Below, piece by piece: positions 1-11,155 of a stretch of 64,000 nucleotides of DNA. This DNA is from Coptis chinensis (lineage: Eukaryota; Streptophyta; Magnoliopsida; Ranunculales; Ranunculaceae). The notes under the pieces were generated by a model, which saw only the letters and a program-made list of their open reading frames with translations, was not told where the DNA came from and did no database searches. The translations under genes and the position numbers were made by a program. The stretch spans positions 2,170,001 through 2,234,000 of the forward strand of contig CM027382.1 of assembly GCA_015680905.1 (NCBI GenBank), written 5' to 3'. Each line of letters begins with the position of its first letter. The first letter of the stretch is position 1.

Positions 1-192
1 CTAGCGTAACCTTGTAGTTTATATTGAAGAAACTATAGAGAAGGTGTTCAGTTGATTCAGAGTTTTAGATAGATTCGTTCTCTTTACTAACAAAAACAGG
101 TAAATTTCAGTTCGGTCATGGTTAACACAATTCCAACATGTAGTCATTTTGTGTTCCTTATTATAATCCATATCATTTTGTGTACCTTGTAT

Positions 193-619
193 CATAGTAC
201 AAAATATCCCGATATATCGCAATATTTGGGGATATTTATCCGGATTTCAGAAAAAAATATATAAATATCATGATATGTTTAGAAATATATACATCTGTAA
301 ATATCGATGATATTTTGACGATATTTGTGATATATGTGATATTTGGAGATATTTTGTGATATTTGGAGATATTTGGCGATATTTTATGTATATAACAATT
401 TTATTTAATATTTAATATTATATTTCAAATAAATATAAATAATGTATCATGATATATTAAGAAATATCTACAATATCATATTTGTCGATATTTTGAATAT
501 ATCTACGATATTTGCATGTGAAACAATGTTAAATATCTCCAAAGAGGGGCATATATCCACGATACATATCCAGAAATTGAATATCGATAAATACCCATAT
601 TCTGATATTTTGTACTATG
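193..619. mobile_element. hAT-type MITE, CATAGTAC family, copy 1
   Basis: The element has inverted ends CATAGTACAAAATATC / GATATTTTGTACTATG and an AT-rich interior built from 'gatattt' runs. It is flanked by 8-bp direct repeats that match at 7 of 8 positions (CCTTGTAT at 185-192, CTTTGTAT at 620-627). An 8-bp duplication is typical of hAT elements. Two more copies lie at 2752 and 54434. It has no coding capacity; short ORFs inside are chance. Confidence 0.85.
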
Positions 620-627
620 CTTTGTAT

Positions 628-1493
628 GACTTGGAAATCAGGGAAGGAAGAAACAATTCGACATAGTACAAAATGCCACAAAATGTCATTGAATATCTCG
701 GTTTTTCTTCCGAAAACCGGATAGCCATATTCTTCGGAATTTTGATTTGATAGAGTCGGCAGTCCAATTATGTGTCCATCCTAATTTAGTTACACTAGTA
801 GTGAGAGCACAGGAACACCGAATGGCAAAATTGTCAAATTACAACAATTAGCTACTAGGGTTTCATATTGGGTTCTCTTATATAATAGGAAGAGCCACTT
901 CCTCAAAAGCCACTTCCCTCGATTCTACAGTTTCAGCATTTTTCATGATTCAGTTTTCTTTTGTAATTATTTTTAGTGCTATGAAGATTTTTCAAAGTCA
1001 CGCACCACTCTGAGATTATTTCTTAATAGTCTGTGCTGATTATGACTCAAAACCCATTTTTATCTGAGCACTCTTTTATTACATATTATTAATTTATTTT
1101 TTATTCAAAATTGTAATGTTTATTTGGAGGAGCCAAGTGATGCGGTCTTATAAAGGCCAACCATGATGCGGACCGTACAGTGTTTTAATTAACGCTTTTG
1201 GGGATAAATTTTGGTTTCTGATGGTTCCTTATATTTAACCTTAATTATGTTTCTAAGATTCAATTTTTTGATTTTGTGGTAGAAATGGATCTTATCTTTA
1301 TTCATATTATTGTAGTGTAGTAATATGGAATGATGAATTTCTTATGCTTGAGCTAGCATCAATTTTTGATGCAATGAACTAAGCAATCCACACGAGATTT
1401 CTGACTCATTTTATTTGTTTATTTATATTTAATAATAACTTTTAGATTTCGGTATTTGGTTTATTATTTTTGTCACCGTATGATATAAGTAGT
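628..1493. other. Unassigned AT-rich intergenic DNA
   Basis: I recognise no gene, terminal repeats or tandem structure in this stretch. It lies left of the segment that is shared with 22.6-24.7 kb. Confidence 0.5.
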
Positions 1494-1736
1494 CCTCTTT
1501 TTGGTTTAATATTGCATGGAATACGAGAAAAAAATTCGAAGGGAGAACTTGTCTGGAAAAGCTTATTAGGTAAAATTCTTTAATCTTCACTAAAAGATAG
1601 CCAATTAATTGAAAGCTACTGAAAATTTTAAGGTAGGTTTACTAATGTTTTAGGGATTTTGATTTGGCAATTCTGTAAGTTCTGAAATAAGCTGTTCAGC
1701 ATTGTTTGAAATTCATCGGGTATGGATGAATTCAGA

Positions 1737-2420
1737 TTAGTGGTGTCAAATGGGTTGCCCGGCCCTAAACAATGAAGCCTTTATACTTTGAGGGCCGGGC
1801 CAACTCTACTCTCATTTATCTCGAGAGTCGGGTCGGGTTGGGCCAATGCTTAAGTCTCGAACCCTTTACCCGTTCCTTAGCCCTCGGCTTGAGGGCCAAA
1901 CGTGAGGGTTGGACACTATGTTCTACATTTGATTTACAAAATAATTTAGAAACATTAGTTAAAAATGATAAAATTCTACATTTGATTTACAAAATAATTT
2001 AGAAACATTAGTTAAAAATGATAAAATTGTATTTCATAATTAAACCTTCAAACTATTAAAAAAAACTTGTTAAAGTTGTATTAGTTAATTAAAATCAGTT
2101 AAATTTGTTTAATAAATATTATAATGAAATTATAAGCAAATTTAATAGATAAATGTTCTTTTAAGTGATTTTTGATATATAAATGCTAAAATAAAATATA
2201 TTATAAAAAAAAATTATTAAAATATATGTAATAAATGTTGAGTGTCTAATGAGGGCCAGACGTGAGGGAAGGCTTAAGTTTCAAAATCTAGGCTTTTATT
2301 CTCTCCTCAAAGGCTTGAGGGCTGGGGTAGGGCCCACGAATGTGTGGGGGTTTTATTTTGAAGGCTTTTTTGGCCCATGAGCAGGGTGAGTGAGGGTTTG
2401 AGGGTTATTTTGACACCCAT
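1737..2420. mobile_element. Non-autonomous hAT-like element with GC-rich ends
   Basis: The ends are imperfect inverted repeats (TGGTGTCAAA at the left, TTTGACACCC at the right). They are flanked by a perfect 8-bp duplication AATTCAGA at 1729-1736 and 2421-2428. The outer parts are GC-rich 'gggccggg' sequence and the core is very AT-rich. A related copy lies at about 39151-39834. The core holds a tandem duplication of about 53 bp (1923-1975 and 1976-2028). Confidence 0.8.
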
Positions 2421-2751
2421 AATTCAGACTGGACTAAATGGATATGTATTCAGGCCTTGTGTAGATCGATTTATGTCAATAGTCAATGTACGTCCAAATC
2501 ACAAAATATTGGCAAGGCTAGCACTGGCTGGGGTCCAAAGACGAGTGTAGATAATGGAGTTTCTCAGGGTTCTTTAGAGGTGTTGCAAACTTGCAATTGA
2601 CGGGTCCAAAGCCCGAGTATAGGTAATGGAGTTTCTCAGGATTCTTTAGAGGTGTTGCAAACTTGCAATTGACGAGTAAAAAATTGATATCAACCTAAAA
2701 ATAGTAGATCGTTCAACGAGTTCTTCATCGAACCGAAACTATTGACTGTAC

Positions 2752-3078
2752 CATAGTACAAAATATCAAAATATGGATATTTATTGATATTTTTATTTCT
2801 GGATATATATTGTGGATATATTTAAAATATCGATAAATATTGTAGATATTATAGATATTTTTTGATATATCGTGATATATTATTTATATTTATTTAAAAT
2901 ATAATAGTAAATATTAAATAAAATTGTTATATACATAAAATATCTCTAAATATTATAAATATCACAAATATTGTTGAAATATCATCGATATTTGTAGTCG
3001 TATATATCTTTGAATATATCGTGATATTTATATATATTTTTTTGAAATCTGGATAGATATCTCCAAATTTATACTATG
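2752..3078. mobile_element. hAT-type MITE, CATAGTAC family, copy 2
   Basis: The left end is CATAGTACAAAATATC and the right end is ATACTATG. A perfect 8-bp target duplication GACTGTAC lies at 2744-2751 and 3079-3086. Segment A copy 2 keeps the uninterrupted site near 23010 ('attgactgtccaccc'), which directly shows the insertion. Confidence 0.92.
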
Positions 3079-3457
3079 GACTGTACACCCTCACAAATGC
3101 AATCAATTAACTGACCATACTTCTTGAAAAACATACTTAGAGAGGTCGAGTAACACATTTTTTGAATTTTCAAAGGCCTACTTGTGGTGAGCACGCGGTA
3201 CTTTTTCAAGTCCTTTGTTATCTCTCTTTTGGGTTTTTGGGTTGCGAAATGGTTGTTGTGGGAGTTATTTATAGCAGAAAGTGGAGAAACCCATTTGCTG
3301 TAACGGACTAACGGGTTCTAAGCAATAGCGGGTCAAACACTAATAAATGGGAAATTAGAGGGAAATGGGTGCAAATGCAACCAATTGCAGTGAACCAAGC
3401 AAAGCATATAGACTGTATTTCATTCCAAAGTCTTGAACACAAAATCTTATTTCCAAT

Positions 3458-4392
3458 GGTAAAACATTTAGGTTCTGAGCCTCTCCTGCGGGCGAAAGCA
3501 GTGTTTCTCCTCCACTTACCAACCTAGATCTATCTCTTTCTCAAACCCTAGTCTCTCACACTCAAATCTTACCTCTCCTACAACCTAAACCTCGTAGACT
3601 ATTTTCGATCTCCCAACTGGAAGTGATGAAGAAGAAGAAAAAGAAAAAAAGCTTCTCTTTTTTCGTCTTCTATGTTTGTATATAGGGGTTTCTCTAACCC
3701 TTTGGAAGATCGGCATTGGTCTTGTTATGCAGTTTCTTGAGATCTGGGTTCTCCGATTTTTGAAGATCTTATCTTGTATGAAGACCATGAATAAGCCATA
3801 TCTAGGTTATTGTGGGTGTTCTGTTGGTGGTGTTTGGTTCAAGCTGGTTCCTCTAAGTCTAGCATCTCTCAATCGGCGTCAATGTCATGGGTTCAGCCCT
3901 TTGAGTCCGTTTTTCTGGTTTGGTTTTAGAATTTGTTTGTCCAAAGCCATGGCTCTCTCCCTTTATCTATCCCCTCTCCGGATTGCTGGATTGGGTACCT
4001 TGGTTAGGCCACCGCTCATTTATTGGGCTTATGGTGGGGCGTTCTTTTTTGGAATTGCTAATCTGCCGCCTTTGTCGTGGAGTTTTATACTGTGCGATTT
4101 GTTTGTGGAGACTTTCGAGTCTTTACTCTGGGAGATCCAACACGGTGGAGGTAATGAGCAAGTTTGAAGTCGGGTCAGGAAAAGATGGGGTTTCCAATGT
4201 GGTTTTGTTTGTTCTTTGTTGGGTGCTTGGATTAGGTGGAGTTTATGTTGAGAAGACAGGATGTTTAGTGTTCTTGTTTGCTACAGTTGTACTGATTACA
4301 TCCTTGTTTTTCTTGCTTGCAGCTTATTGTCCTGAATGTAATGTTCTTATCTTTGAATGAATACAATCAGGCAATTATCAAAAAAAAAAAAT
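3458..4392 (+). mobile_element. Poly(A)-tailed retroposed insertion (truncated LINE or retrogene-like)
   Basis: About 935 bp is inserted between 13-bp direct repeats TCTTATTTCCAAT (3445-3457 and 4393-4405) and ends in a run of A at about 4380-4391. These are the marks of target-primed reverse transcription. Segment A copy 2 has the site without the insert (near 23285). The left part is pyrimidine-rich and resembles a 5' leader ('aaaccctagtctctcacac'). Open frames of 163 and 146 codons (3676-4167, 3920-4360) overlap in different frames and I recognise neither. It could be a non-autonomous LINE derivative or a processed transcript. Confidence 0.8.
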
Positions 4393-4511
4393 TCTTATTT
4401 CCAATAGGGCTATTTGTTACGAAATGGACTACATTTCATTCCAAAGTCTCGAATGCAAAATTAGTAGCCTCATCTAGGCAAGTTGTTTTATTTTGAAGGG
4501 GTTTTTAGACG

Positions 4512-4662
4512 TACCTTTTTTATAATTTGGAATTAGACATAATTTCTCACTCTAATTTTCTTTAGACACTCTCCACTTTAAAGATGGGGCGGGTGGGGTG
4601 GGGCATATCTAAAAAAAATTAGAGTGGAGAGCTATGTCTAATTCCCAATTATAAATGGGGTA
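4512..4662. mobile_element. Small MITE (about 150 bp), segment A copy 1
   Basis: The left arm (TACCTTTTTTATAATTTGGA) is an imperfect inverted copy of the right arm, which reads 'tccc aattataaatggggta' on the plus strand. The arms run for about 45 bp around a G-rich centre. The terminal TA could be a TA target duplication. It is also present at 23412-23569, so it predates the segmental duplication. Confidence 0.65.
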
Positions 4663-5083
4663 TTATTTTTAATCACGGCAAAAATTGTGTTTTCCTTGAT
4701 CCGAGTAACGAAAGGCATATTAGCACATGACATGACCCAATTTGGCAACCTACTAGCAAAAGTAGCAAGCTAAATTTATTGGGGACCACTGTCACATAAA
4801 AGGAAAAGAAAAATAAGAAGAGAGAAAACGGAGACTAAACAGACCATCTCTCTTTTCCACTTGACAAGTATTAAATATAACAAAAACAACCAATAGAAAA
4901 ATTGAAGAAAACATATAGCTTATGCACATATTTTACAATCCTTTTTGCATGTGTGCTTGTTCTGATTTTTCCATTTTGTTCAGCATATGATATGAGGGCA
5001 CAAAACTCTTTTGACAAACTGAAACATTAGGCAAGAAATTTTCGCTCTATGCTGTCTCAAATGTATTTGATTTCAAGTATTAC

Positions 5084-5349
5084 CAAGCCAGCTCTGAGGG
5101 CAGGCCAACTAGGCGGGCTGCTTAGGGCACCCAACTTGTTGGTCAAAATTTGGGCCCCCAAGTATAATCTTATACCAATTAGGCCACATGTAAAGATTGT
5201 TCAGTCTAGTCCAGTCAAATTATATGTAGTCCAGTCTACTCAAACATTGGCCCATGACACCTTGTGTAAAAGACTTGTTTTTTTCTCAATAATATAGGCC
5301 CATTTTAAGAAACTCGTCTTGGGCCCCTCAAAATTCAGAGCCCGCCCTG
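5084..5349. mobile_element. Short hAT-like MITE in segment A copy 1
   Basis: This 266-bp insertion is flanked by a perfect 8-bp duplication AGTATTAC (5076-5083 and 5350-5357). The ends carry related GC-rich motifs (CTCTGAGGGCAGGC at the left, GAGCCCGCCCTGAG at the right). Segment A copy 2 has the uninterrupted sequence 'caagtattacataacac' near 23960. Confidence 0.85.
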
Positions 5350-6248
5350 AGTATTACAGAACGCTTTCACATGCGAGCACCCAAGTTCTTTATCAAATCT
5401 ATCTAGAATCTCACTATTTAAATTAACTATTCGAAATTTGATGCATAATCAGTCGGGAATTCCCAGTTATTCTTCCACTCATCTTTCTTGAAACTTTACC
5501 AACCAACGTTAACTATTTCAAGTTCTTTGAATTTGATTAGTTGGAATTGATGAATAAATCAAAGAAAGCATGTTAAAAAGAGATTTTGAATAGATAGAAG
5601 AGAAGAGACGAAATTGGTCAGAAACTATTGACGTCGTTGATCACCGTTCATAGATAAAAAAAAAAATAAAAAAAACAAAAAGTTGTTAGGTTTAGTTTCC
5701 AGTTTCTATCTAGTCTCCGTTTTCTCTTTCCTTATTTTTCCTTTTGTTTTATTCCCTGCCCACGCATTCAATCCAACAAATCAAAATTGACTTGGTAATT
5801 TTTTTGCCTCACTGGCCATGTGTGCCAAATTTATTTCCCATTGGACTGGAATTAGCACTTATCGAGTTGTTCGGACCCAATCAGTAGGGGTATTGAAACA
5901 TCTCTATTCTCGCAACGATTCCAAAATTCCCCCGTCTTCCTCTACTCCTCTCACTTGTTTGTACAGCGACAATTAGGGAAATGGTAATATGGCATAACAA
6001 TATAACATAGATGAGCAGATGCAAAGTCACACTTCAATACGGAATTTTACAGTGGATCTGGTATATTGGCACATGTCTTAAACGGATATACTAAAGACAA
6101 TGTTTTATAAAACGAACTGGTAGTGTAAATCTCGAACCGGGAATAGTCAGCTATGCTAATATTATACGTTTATTTCACTTCAAATAAGGTTTATGGTCTG
6201 CACACGCATATATTTTTTGTGTGGAAATTGTACGTTCCTTGAAGCAGC

Positions 6249-6285
6249 CACGTGAAGACGGATTTTATAATTTTATCTATATAAA
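6249..6285 (+). promoter_or_regulatory. G-box and TATA box of pathogen-related gene copy 1
   Basis: A perfect G-box CACGTG (6249-6254) lies 24 bp before a TATA box TATATAAA (6278-6285). The start codon is 78 bp after the TATA box. The same layout is present before the other two copies, but the G-box is broken in copy 2. Confidence 0.7.
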
Positions 6286-6363
6286 CCTGCTCCTTTGCTC
6301 TCTTCATGTCATATCTTTCTTCTCTTGTTAAGACAACTAGTCATTGTTATTAACTAGCTGACT

Positions 6364-7684
6364 ATGGCTTCCGGAAAAGTATCTGAAGTGGTGGTAGAGG
6401 GATATGATAAGTACCGATCATATATATGGGGAGAGGGAGAAAAGAACACCGTTTGGAGGTTCGGTGCACCTCCAACCTATGATATTGTAAACAAGCTCTT
6501 TGAAGAAGGCAGGACCCAGGTAATTTGCTCAACAAATGAGTTACTTGACATAACCATGCACGGTTATTTCATTTCAATCTAAAGTTGTGAATAATTAGCT
6601 AAGCCAGTAGTTAGGTGGGCAACTGTTTTGTTGAGTTTTGAATTGAGCTTCACCATTTCCTTTGTTTGTTCTAGGAATGGGCAGTGGGAACTCTGGAGGA
6701 AAAAGTGCAACGACTGTTGAAGTCATGGGAAATGGAAATATTCCATAAAGTACGACCGCAAGACTTCAAAACCCTGAATCCTGAAACGTTCACATCCAGC
6801 ATTAATGGTACATATCTTGCAAATCCTCGTGTGTACAATTTTTAGTTCTTGTTAAAATTAAGCTAGTATTGTGGCATTTCTAAATAAAGTCCACTGGCAC
6901 GGTTCTAGCCCAAGGTAGTTAAGGACTTGAGGAATGTCAGTGAGCATGTCTGATGCCGCTGATGATGGCATTCGTGCCTAGTTGTACTCAAAATATGTAA
7001 CTAGTGAAAGATAAAAAGAAAGTGATGTGCTCTTTAGAAATTTTACCATGTAATATGCCGGTGATTTTGTGTAGGGAGCCCGGCTGCCAAGCTTGAAGAT
7101 GTACTAGGTATTGGAGGGTACAATGCATTCTTGCAAACTACTCTGCCAGTGAATCTACGTGCATATGATCCAAGCCAAGAAACATCTGAATCATCTCAAC
7201 TTGTATTCAGAGGTACATTCCTACGTGGATTTGCGATTGAAGTTCTTGAAGTTTATTCAGATGCTCCTGAAATTGTCTACAAATTTCGACACTGGGCTTA
7301 CATGGAAGGTCCTTTCAAAGGTCATGCTCCCACTGGAGAGCTGGTAGAATTTTATGGAACTGCCATCTTCACGGTAACGCTATTTCCTTATCTTCTCTTT
7401 CAAGTCCTTATTATATCTCATCCTACTCATTTACAAATAAATATTCGACTCTTTATGTTCTGTACTTTGAACACTAATATAACATTTTGAAGTGTACATA
7501 TTCTTCCTTTTAATTCTTTGGAATTCCTTGGCAGCTTGATGAATCCATGAAACTTGAGAAGGTTCAGATATTTTATGATCCAAATGTCTTACTTGGGCAA
7601 CTTCTGAAGGGTCCTCTTCTTGATGTTGGGGAGGCATCCACAACTAGTACAACTACTTCTGGTTGCCCCTTCTTAAGGTCCTAG
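6364..7684 (+). CDS. Pathogen-related protein (NTF2/SnoaL-like), copy 1
   Basis: Four exons, 6364-6519, 6675-6807, 7075-7373 and 7535-7684, all with GT-AG introns, join into an uninterrupted 245-aa frame. The protein matches the plant 'pathogen-related protein' family first known from barley, which has an NTF2-like (SnoaL-type) fold. Diagnostic blocks are GEGEKNTVWRFGAPPTYD (residues 23-40), the WEMEIFHKV block of exon 2, and YKFRHWAYMEGPFKGHAPTG (165-184). It has no signal peptide or membrane segment, so it is probably cytosolic. The biochemical function of the family is not established; its link to defence rests on induction by pathogens. This copy has G4, S98, D105, L146, E162, Q207 and T232, at which copies 2 and 3 differ. 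It stands beside segment A with no large transposon upstream. Confidence 0.9.
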
Positions 7685-8017
7685 ATTCGGGATATGCCCA
7701 TTCTGGCCCTGGTCATGTGTACTTGTCGTCCTCAAGTGGCCTGGAGAGAATTTGTAAGGCTGATGTTGTCGCCTATCAGAATAAATGTACTTTTTTCTCT
7801 CTTATTATTATTATTTTTTCATGTACAAGTCTCTGTTTAAGTTGTAATTTGCTTTGTTTCTACTGTTTTCTTGTGTCAATTCTTTTTGTGCACAAATGAT
7901 ACAGATAGAATCAGTGTTACTGTATTAACAATAAGAAACATAAATGCCAAAGTGCTATGCCTTCTCCATGTTTGATTTCACTTTAAGCAATTTTGGTATA
8001 TTACCTTGAGAACTTTC

Positions 8018-8767
8018 TGTTGGGAGATTTCACTAGAAAGTCACACCTCAACTTAGTTACTCTGTATCCCAAATGATTTCTCTTGGAGCTCACACCAAAG
8101 TAATCACCTACCCAAGAATTTGGTAGTTATTACAACAAACACGATAAAGCAATAAAAGCTACTACTTAATCCACAAGCAATAAGTATAAGAGCAAATGCA
8201 AAGAGACAAAATTTAAGGTGGTTCGGTAAATGTTACATACGTCCACACAAGAGTCGAATTTACTTTATAGTAAAGATTAGAGAGTTTACAAGAGATAACT
8301 AGAATCAAGAACAAGCCTCACTCAAACCCTAGTTCAATAGAGCTCCCACAATTCCCATGAAATGAATCACTCAAAAGTTATCTCAAAACACCAATCTATT
8401 TCCTTTATATAGGTACACATAAAAAAAATGTGAGAAAAATAGGCTTTGGGCTGAAATATTGACAAACCGTCGAAATTCCAAAAAGTTTCAGAACTTTAGC
8501 TTCAAACGACACCATCAGGTCGTTGGGAGGTAAAACCAGCAACATTACTTCCAAACGGTGCGCGTAGACCGCTCAGTGCTTTTCCCAAACAACTTCGCCA
8601 AGTCGTTTGACTCTCTTCCCACACGATGCCCACATGTTGTTCAAGCTATTTCAAGGAGCATCATTCTCAAACGACCTTGGCAGGTCATAGAGGCTTCGTA
8701 ACATCGACGTTTCAACGTCGACCAAGCTTGCTGGTGAGACACCGAAGCTTCGCTTGATGGTTCCACA
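8018..8767 (-). mobile_element. Truncated copia-type LTR downstream of gene copy 1
   Basis: The sequence from TGTTGGGAGATTTCAC (8018) is nearly identical to the complete LTR at 21383-22160. It stops about 13 bp short of the other LTR end, where it joins a Helitron interior at about 8767. It begins 334 bp after the gene stop, at the same place relative to the gene as in copy 2, so it was there before duplication. Confidence 0.8.
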
Positions 8768-9181
8768 CACAAGGGGTATTTTTCGAGCTCTATTAAAATT
8801 CCATGCCATCTTTTATTAAAATGATAATTTCTCTCCTATTTGAAAAAAATAGGAATTTCTCTTCTATTATAACGATAATTCTTCTCCTATTAAAACAAAT
8901 TCTAACACTTTTAATTAAAGTGAAAATTCTTCTCCTATTAAAATGAGAATTCCCCCCCTATTGAAAATTAAGCGAAAATCTAGCGTATCTAATTAAAACT
9001 AGAATCATTATTCTATTAAAACAAATCTCTATCCCAATTGAAAAAACGGATTTTTAAAACTTTTAAAACAATTTGTTATAAAATTAAAACGGGTTAGCGA
9101 CTAAAATGGTAGTCTCAATTTTCTAAAAAAATATAAATGTTTTCAAAAGAACCGGTGCGTATGCACGGGCCTACAAGCTAG
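8767..9181 (+). mobile_element. Helitron A, 5'-truncated copy
   Basis: This matches 24857-25270, including the right end: a hairpin around CCGGTGCGTATGCACGGG and a terminal CTAG followed by T. Those are features of plant Helitron 3' ends. The first 25 bp or so are missing because the copy is fused to the truncated LTR at about 8767. Confidence 0.75.
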
Positions 9182-9230
9182 TAATACATATGTCACATAT
9201 AAGTAAGTGATATCTACTATCTATATACTA

Positions 9231-11155
9231 AAGCAGAGACTTTTAAAGGAGGATTTTCTCTTTCCTATGTGGCACTCTAATATGAGAGTTAGCTTTTTGT
9301 CTATTCTATGTGGCACTCTAATATGAAAGATAATATTTTCTAATAGCCTACAATCCCACGTACAACTTCTTTTGAGAGTTTGTGTGTATATCTAATTCTT
9401 ATATATTTTATCAAATAAAAAAAAATGCTAAAAAATAGGTGATTTGTATAAGGTAATTTCCTATTAAAAATTAAACATTTTTAGTGTTCCAATTCTTATA
9501 TATTTAGTCAAATAAAAAAAATTGCTAAAAAAGAGGTGATTTGTAGAAATTAATTTCCTATTACAAATCATACAATTTTAGTGTCTATGATAAAACACTA
9601 ATTTATTAATTAATAGAGAAATCAGAATATATATACAACTGCATTAAACTAACCTCAAAAAATAATTAACGAAAAATCAAAACTTGGATGCAAATACATC
9701 AAACTAACATCAAAAAATAATTATCTGAAAATCGGAAACTGGATGCAAATGCATTGAGCTAACCCTCAAAGATTAAATTAACGGGAAATCGAAAACTGGA
9801 TGCAACTGCATTGAACTAACCTCAAAGAAAAATTATTTATAAATTGGAAACATAATGCAAATGTGTGGAACTAATCTTAAAACATAATTAACGGGAAATC
9901 GAAAACCGAATGCAATTGCACTGAACTAATCTAAAAAAATACATTGGATGCAAAACCTCAAGAAATAATTAATGAGAAATCGGAAACTGGTTGCAAATTC
10001 ATTGAACTAACCTCAAATAATATTTAATGGGAAATCAGAAACTGGATGCAAATGCAAGCATTAAATTAATCTTAAAAAGTAATTAATAGAAAATCAGAAT
10101 ATGGATACAACTGCATTAAACTAACCTCAAAGAATAATTAACGGAAAATCAAAACTTGGATGCAAATACATCAAACTAACATAAAAAATTTATTGTCGGA
10201 AAATCAGAAACTGGATGCAAATGCATTGAGCTAACCCTCAAAGATTAAATTAACGGGAAATCGGAAACTGGATTCAACTGTATTGAACTAACCTCAAAGA
10301 AAAATTAATTATAAATTGGAAACATAATGCAAATGCGTGGAACTAATCTTAAAAAATAATTAACGGGAAATCGAAAACTGGATGCAACTGCACTTAACTA
10401 ATCTAAAAAATGAAACTAGATGCAAAACCTCAAGAAATAATTAACGGGAAATTGAAAACTGGATGCAAACTCATTGAACTAAGCTCAAACAATAATTAAC
10501 GAAAAATCAGAAACTAGATGCAAATGCAACTTTATCAAATAATAAACAAGAAATAGGAAACTGGATGCAAATGCAGAACTATTATATATTAATATTATAT
10601 TGATCACTCAACCAAATTTCTTATAACGTGAAAACCTCACTCTCCATTAAAAAAAAAAAAACTCAACTTTGATAAAACCTTTCAACTTCATTTTGTTGTT
10701 TAATAATTGAAGTTTAAAATATTTATCATTATTGTTTTGCCATTATTTTTTTTTTCCATTTTCTATAATATATTTTGTAATGTTATTTTTTGTATAATTG
10801 TTTTTAACTATGTTTTGAGGTCGTGTTAAGAATATATTCAAAATAAGTCGGTGCTTTATCATAGACACTAAAATTGTATGATTTGTAATAGGGAATTAGT
10901 TTATACAAATCACATATTTTTTAGCAATTTTTTTTATTTGATCAAATATATAAGAATTGGAACACTAAAAGTGTTTAATTCGTAATAGGAAATTACCTTT
11001 TACAAATCACCTATTTTTTAGCAGTTTTTTTTTTATTTGATCAATTATATAAGAATTGGAAATACACTCAAACTCTCTAAATATAAAAATTAAAAATACA
11101 CTCAAACTCTCCAAAGAGGTTCTATTAGAGTGCCACATAGGAGAGAGAAAATCCT
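9231..11155. repeat. Inverted-repeat module inside Helitron B
   Basis: Sequence at about 9231-9600 (with 'tatgtggcactctaatatga' and 'gtgtctatgataaaacac') returns in inverted orientation at about 10858-11150 ('catagacactaaaattgtat', 'ctattagagtgccacatagg'). About 1 kb of 55-bp repeats and unique AT-rich sequence lies between. The same arrangement occurs at 25320-27245. Confidence 0.7.

Larger units (their letters stand above)
1494..5960. repeat. Duplicated segment A, copy 1 (upstream of gene copy 1)
   Basis: This segment aligns with 22620-24739 in the same order. Shared landmarks are the 'ctttttggtttaatattgca' start, the 'gaaactattgactgt' region, the small MITE at 4512, and the 'gacccaatcagtaggggtat' region near 5875. 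Copy 1 is longer mainly because it holds extra insertions at 1737, 2752, 3458 and 5084, all but the first with clear empty sites in copy 2. It runs directly into the promoter of gene copy 1 at about 5961. I see no gene in the shared backbone. Confidence 0.8.

Noticed and set aside
442-666. 74-codon open frame
   Set aside because: It runs out of the MITE at 193-619 and consists of AT-rich simple sequence; no coding evidence.
7431-7643. Minus-strand 70-codon frame over exon 4 of the pathogen-related gene (also at 20795 and 38561)
   Set aside because: It is antisense to a well-supported exon; its repetition simply follows the gene duplication.
7663-7899. Plus-strand 78-codon frame after gene copy 1 (also at 38793)
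   Set aside because: It overlaps the last codons and the 3' untranslated region in another frame and is not kept in copy 2.
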